A stretch of DNA of 64,000 bases, from contig JAEEQN010000006.1 of NCBI GenBank assembly GCA_016285345.1, positions 1-64,000 on the forward strand, given 5' to 3'. Below are positions 61,116 to 64,000 of this stretch, one piece after another (positions within the stretch are counted from its first letter, which is position 1; each line of letters starts with the position of its first letter). The notes below the pieces were generated by a model that worked only from the letters and a program-made list of their open reading frames with translations, was not told where the DNA came from and made no database searches. Made by a program: the position numbers and the translations under genes. This stretch comes from Victivallales bacterium (GTDB lineage: Bacteria > Verrucomicrobiota > Lentisphaeria > Victivallales > UBA1829).

Positions 61116-63386
61116 ATGAAAACGGACCAGAACGAACCGGCGGCGGAACCGGCCGCAAAAGGATACAGTTTCAACACATTCAGCGGGGTCTTCCTGCCGT
61201 CCATCCTGACCATCCTCGGCGTGGTGATGTTCATGCGACTGGGGACGATCGTGGGCAACCTCGGCGTCTCGGGCGCGCTCGGCATCCTGCTGGTCGCGGA
61301 AAGCATCGCCGTCGCCACGGGGCTCTCCATCTCGGCGATCTCCACGAACACGCCGGTGAAGAGCGGCGGCCCGTACTTCCTGATCTCGCGTTCGCTGGGG
61401 CCCGGCTTCGGCGCGTCCATCGGGCTGACCTACTACGTGTCGCAGTCGCTGTCCGTGCCGTTCTACGTGATCGGCTTCACGGAAGCCTTCGTCACGGTGT
61501 TTCCGTCGTTCGCGGACGTCCGGCTGTGGGTCGGGCTGATCCCGCTGGCGGTCCTTTTCACCATCGCGATGATCGGCGCGAACTGGGCGATCCGCACGCA
61601 GTACGTGATCATGGCGATCCTGGCGCTGTCCATCGTGGCGATCCTGGGCGGCGCGGCGGCGAGCGGGCCGACATTAGACACGCTCCGCACCAACTTCCGC
61701 GCGGTCGACGGGATCAAACCCGACATCCTCATCCTCGCGACGAATTTCGCCATCTTCTTCCCCGCCGTGACCGGGTTCCTCGCGGGCGTCAACATGTCCG
61801 GCGACCTGCAGGACGCGCGCAAATCCATCCCGCGTGGCACGATCCTGGCGATCGGCGTCGGGTTCGTGATCTACGCGGTGGAGATACTGCTCTTCGGCGC
61901 GGCATGGGACCGAACCGACCTCATCAAAAACACCTACGGCACGCTCGTGAAAAACGCCGTCTTCCACACCGGATTCCTCGTGTTCGCGGGCATGGCGGCC
62001 GCCACGCTCTCCAGCGCGCTCGGCACACTGATCGGCGCGCCGCGCATCCTTCAGGCGTTCGCCGCGGACAGGATCTTCCATCCGCTGAACTTCTTCGCCT
62101 GGGGACGCGGCAAGAACAACGAACCGCTCCCGGCGATGTGCCTGACGCTCCTGATCTCGGCTGGCATCCTGTTCTGGGGCAGCCGCCAGAGCGGAGGCGG
62201 CACCGCGCTGAACGCCGTCGCCGAGCTCGTGACCATGTTCACGCTCTTTACGTACGCGATCATCAACATCGCGGCCGCCGTCGAGCATTTCGCCGCGAAC
62301 CCGTCCTTCCGCCCGAAATTCCGCCTGTTCCACTGGGCGGTCGGCTGCTACGGGGCGGCGGCGTGCTTCGCCGTGGCGCTCTTCATCAACGCCGGACTGC
62401 TGATCGTGGCGTTCTTCATCGTGGGCGTCCTCTTCCTCGTCGCACGCAGGAAATCGCTCGAAAGCACGTTCGGCGACGCCCGCCGCGGCTACTACTTCGA
62501 ACGCATCCGCCGCTGCCTCATCCATCTGGCATCCATGCCGTCCGATGCGAAAAACTGGCGTCCGCAGATCCTCATCCTCGCCGGACCGAACAAAAAACAC
62601 CTCGCACTCATCCGCTACGGCTCGCTGCTGAACAACGAACGCGGCATCATGTCCGTGGCGCGGTTCCTGAATCCCGGACCCGATCCGGCGGCCGCCGAAA
62701 AACAGCGCAAACAGGAGGAAGCGAAACTCCGCGAGATCGCGGAGGAATCCGGCACGCAGTTCTTCCCGGTCGCCGTCACGACCTCCGAGGAAACGGATTT
62801 CGACGAGGCGCTGAACGTCTTCCTGCAATCGCATTCGCTCGGCCCGCTCGCCCCGAACATCGTCCTCTCCGGCTGGCCCGTCAACGACGACCGCGTCGAA
62901 GCATTCTTTCGGCACCTCCAGACTATCCGGCTGCTCCGCATGAATACGCTCGTCCTCATCAACCCCGAACGCGCCGCGGAAGAGCCGGGCGACGGCCCCA
63001 TCGACATCTGGTGGCGCGGACGCCAGAACGGCTCCCTCATGCTCATCCTCGCGCATCTGCTGACATGCAACCGCGGATGGCACAAGACGAAGATCCGTCT
63101 GCTGCGTCTCGCGGCCCCGGAACACCGTCCCGAGGCGGAAAAGGAGCTCGCGCAGCTCGCCTACGATTCACGCATCGAGGCGCAGCACCTCGTGCTCTCG
63201 CAGGAGGCCGATTTCGAAACCGCGTTCCGCGCATATTCCTCGCACGCATCGCTCGTCTTCCTCGGATTCATCCCTCCGCAGGTCGAGGACTGCCGTTCCT
63301 TCTATGACCGCGTCAGCGCCCAGCTCGAAGGCATGCCGACCACCTTCCTCGCGGCTTCCGCCGGCGACACCGACCTGGATTCGTAA
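61116..63386 (+). CDS. SLC12/cation-chloride cotransporter-like permease with a large cytosolic C-terminus
   Basis: A 756-residue transporter of the APC superfamily. Residues about 20-450 contain about 12 hydrophobic segments. The first is FSGVFLPSILTILGVVMFMRLGTIVG, and the next is STNTPVKSGGPYFLISRSLG; together they match bacterial cation-chloride cotransporter homologues better than plain amino acid permeases. ATNFAIFFPAVTGFLAGVNMSGDL is also typical. The last 290 residues are soluble, with alternating strands and helices (WRPQILILAGPNKKHLALI, PLAPNIVLSGWPVNDDRVE), as in SLC12 C-terminal domains. Ion specificity is not evident. Confidence 0.83.
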   Translation: MKTDQNEPAAEPAAKGYSFNTFSGVFLPSILTILGVVMFMRLGTIVGNLGVSGALGILLVAESIAVATGLSISAISTNTPVKSGGPYFLISRSLGPGFGASIGLTYYVSQSLSVPFYVIGFTEAFVTVFPSFADVRLWVGLIPLAVLFTIAMIGANWAIRTQYVIMAILALSIVAILGGAAASGPTLDTLRTNFRAVDGIKPDILILATNFAIFFPAVTGFLAGVNMSGDLQDARKSIPRGTILAIGVGFVIYAVEILLFGAAWDRTDLIKNTYGTLVKNAVFHTGFLVFAGMAAATLSSALGTLIGAPRILQAFAADRIFHPLNFFAWGRGKNNEPLPAMCLTLLISAGILFWGSRQSGGGTALNAVAELVTMFTLFTYAIINIAAAVEHFAANPSFRPKFRLFHWAVGCYGAAACFAVALFINAGLLIVAFFIVGVLFLVARRKSLESTFGDARRGYYFERIRRCLIHLASMPSDAKNWRPQILILAGPNKKHLALIRYGSLLNNERGIMSVARFLNPGPDPAAAEKQRKQEEAKLREIAEESGTQFFPVAVTTSEETDFDEALNVFLQSHSLGPLAPNIVLSGWPVNDDRVEAFFRHLQTIRLLRMNTLVLINPERAAEEPGDGPIDIWWRGRQNGSLMLILAHLLTCNRGWHKTKIRLLRLAAPEHRPEAEKELAQLAYDSRIEAQHLVLSQEADFETAFRAYSSHASLVFLGFIPPQVEDCRSFYDRVSAQLEGMPTTFLAASAGDTDLDS

Positions 63387-63412
63387 GGCAACCCCTTTCC
63401 ATTTGCCTTCCC

Positions 63413-63434
63413 GTGCCCGAGCGGAGCTGGGCAC
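63413..63434 (-). repeat. 22-bp palindromic repeat, inverted copy
   Basis: Read on the minus strand it is GTGCCCA...CGGGCAC, the same family as the other five copies, here between two convergent genes. Confidence 0.8.
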
Positions 63435-63454
63435 TACTCGGCACACTCTGTGTG

Positions 63455-63835
63455 TTACTTGCGGAAGATGAAGAAGACGGCGCCGCAGAGGCAAAGGGCG
63501 GCCCAGATGAAGTCGAGGCGGAATTTCTCGCCCATGTAGAACATGGAGAACGGGACAAAGACGGTGAGCGTGATGACTTCCTGCATGATCTTGAGCTGGG
63601 CGAGCGTGAGCGGATGCGGCCCGGAGTAGCCGATACGGTTCGCGGGCACCTGCAGCAGATATTCGAACAAAGCAATTCCCCAGCTGACGACGGCGGCGAT
63701 CCACCAGGGCTTTTCCTTCAGGTTCTTCAGGTGCCCGTACCAGGCGAACGTCATGAAGCAGTTCGAGCAAACGAGAAGAAAGATCGTGCGGTAGATGGCG
63801 GGGATGGAGACGACGGTTTCGATGATTTTCTGCAT
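63455..63835 (-). CDS. DUF486 (DMT-like) small membrane protein
   Basis: A 126-residue protein with four membrane helices. The pattern TIFLLVCSNCFMTFAWYGHL, KPWWIAAVVSWGIALFEYLL, QVPANRIGYSGP and LKIMQEVITLTVFVPFSM is diagnostic for DUF486, a member of the drug/metabolite transporter superfamily with unknown substrate. It converges on the SLC12-like gene. The remaining 165 bp to the window edge show no gene. Confidence 0.93.
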   Translation of the reverse strand: MQKIIETVVSIPAIYRTIFLLVCSNCFMTFAWYGHLKNLKEKPWWIAAVVSWGIALFEYLLQVPANRIGYSGPHPLTLAQLKIMQEVITLTVFVPFSMFYMGEKFRLDFIWAALCLCGAVFFIFRK

Positions 63836-64000
63836 GGTGATGCGGTCCTGAAGAAGCCGGACGGCGTTGAAGGTTTGCCCGGCAGGTTATGTTTTACTCC
63901 TGAAATCGGAATAAGAATCGGCGACGCATCGGAGAAGTCCGTTGTGCGCCGCCTGTTTGTTTTTGAGGTGGGATTCGTGTTCTGTCCGGTTATCTCTGTT

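Overview
The window reads as one contiguous piece of chromosome from a GC-rich, Gram-negative, carbohydrate-using bacterium. The Gram-negative character is inferred from a Wzm/Wzt polysaccharide exporter, a SanA-like envelope protein, lipoprotein and Sec signal peptides, and a PilT motor. The combination of arabinanase-like GH43 proteins, SGNH/SASA esterases, an FtsH with a large periplasmic insert and a giant FG-GAP surface protein fits a gut Lentisphaerota (Victivallales) or another PVC-superphylum member. That placement is an impression from gene content, not a computed phylogeny. No rRNA, tRNA, CRISPR array or transposase gene was seen.

Layout. 1-2275 (+): end of a shikimate-pathway operon (DAHP synthase end, chorismate mutase-shikimate kinase fusion, chorismate synthase). 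2396-13088 (+): a polysaccharide cluster behind its own promoter (Wzm, Wzt with cargo-binding domain, a WbsX-RgpF-RgpF fusion, a methyltransferase, a GT2, and a GT2/GT-C fusion carrying an in-frame minisatellite). 13137-13735 (-): a HigBA toxin-antitoxin pair with an operator inside its promoter. 13874-19274 (-): ribD-ribE-unknown-pdxJ-pilT-uppP. 19466-24696 (+): a TSCPD-domain protein, an unknown gene, an FHA membrane protein, FtsH, a DUF167 protein and MnmA. 24805-32544 (-): an orphan membrane sensor, an SGNH esterase and a YtfQRT-YjfF-type sugar ABC importer. 32788-40437 (+, divergent from the importer): SDR, fumarate-reductase-like flavoprotein, Old-Yellow-Enzyme-like reductase and two tandem GH43 proteins, together a candidate glycan or glycoside catabolic locus.

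41145-57047 (-) is one uninterrupted frame of 5,300 codons. It is built from about 16 diverged copies of an 'N-S...G.NAF...GG' module and ends in an FG-GAP/VCBS-like calcium-binding region. It has no visible signal peptide. Its best promoter lies about 900 bp upstream, behind a purine-rich leader with small reading frames. 57969-58734 is AT-rich and appears non-coding. 58735-63835 holds a SASA esterase, SanA, an SLC12-like transporter and a DUF486 membrane protein.

Six copies of a 22-bp palindrome, some alternating with a second palindrome and sitting directly after stop codons, form a REP/BIME-like family across the window. A separate hairpin cluster lies at 40616-40766. Promoters of the form TTGAAA-16/17-TATAnT recur ahead of several operons.
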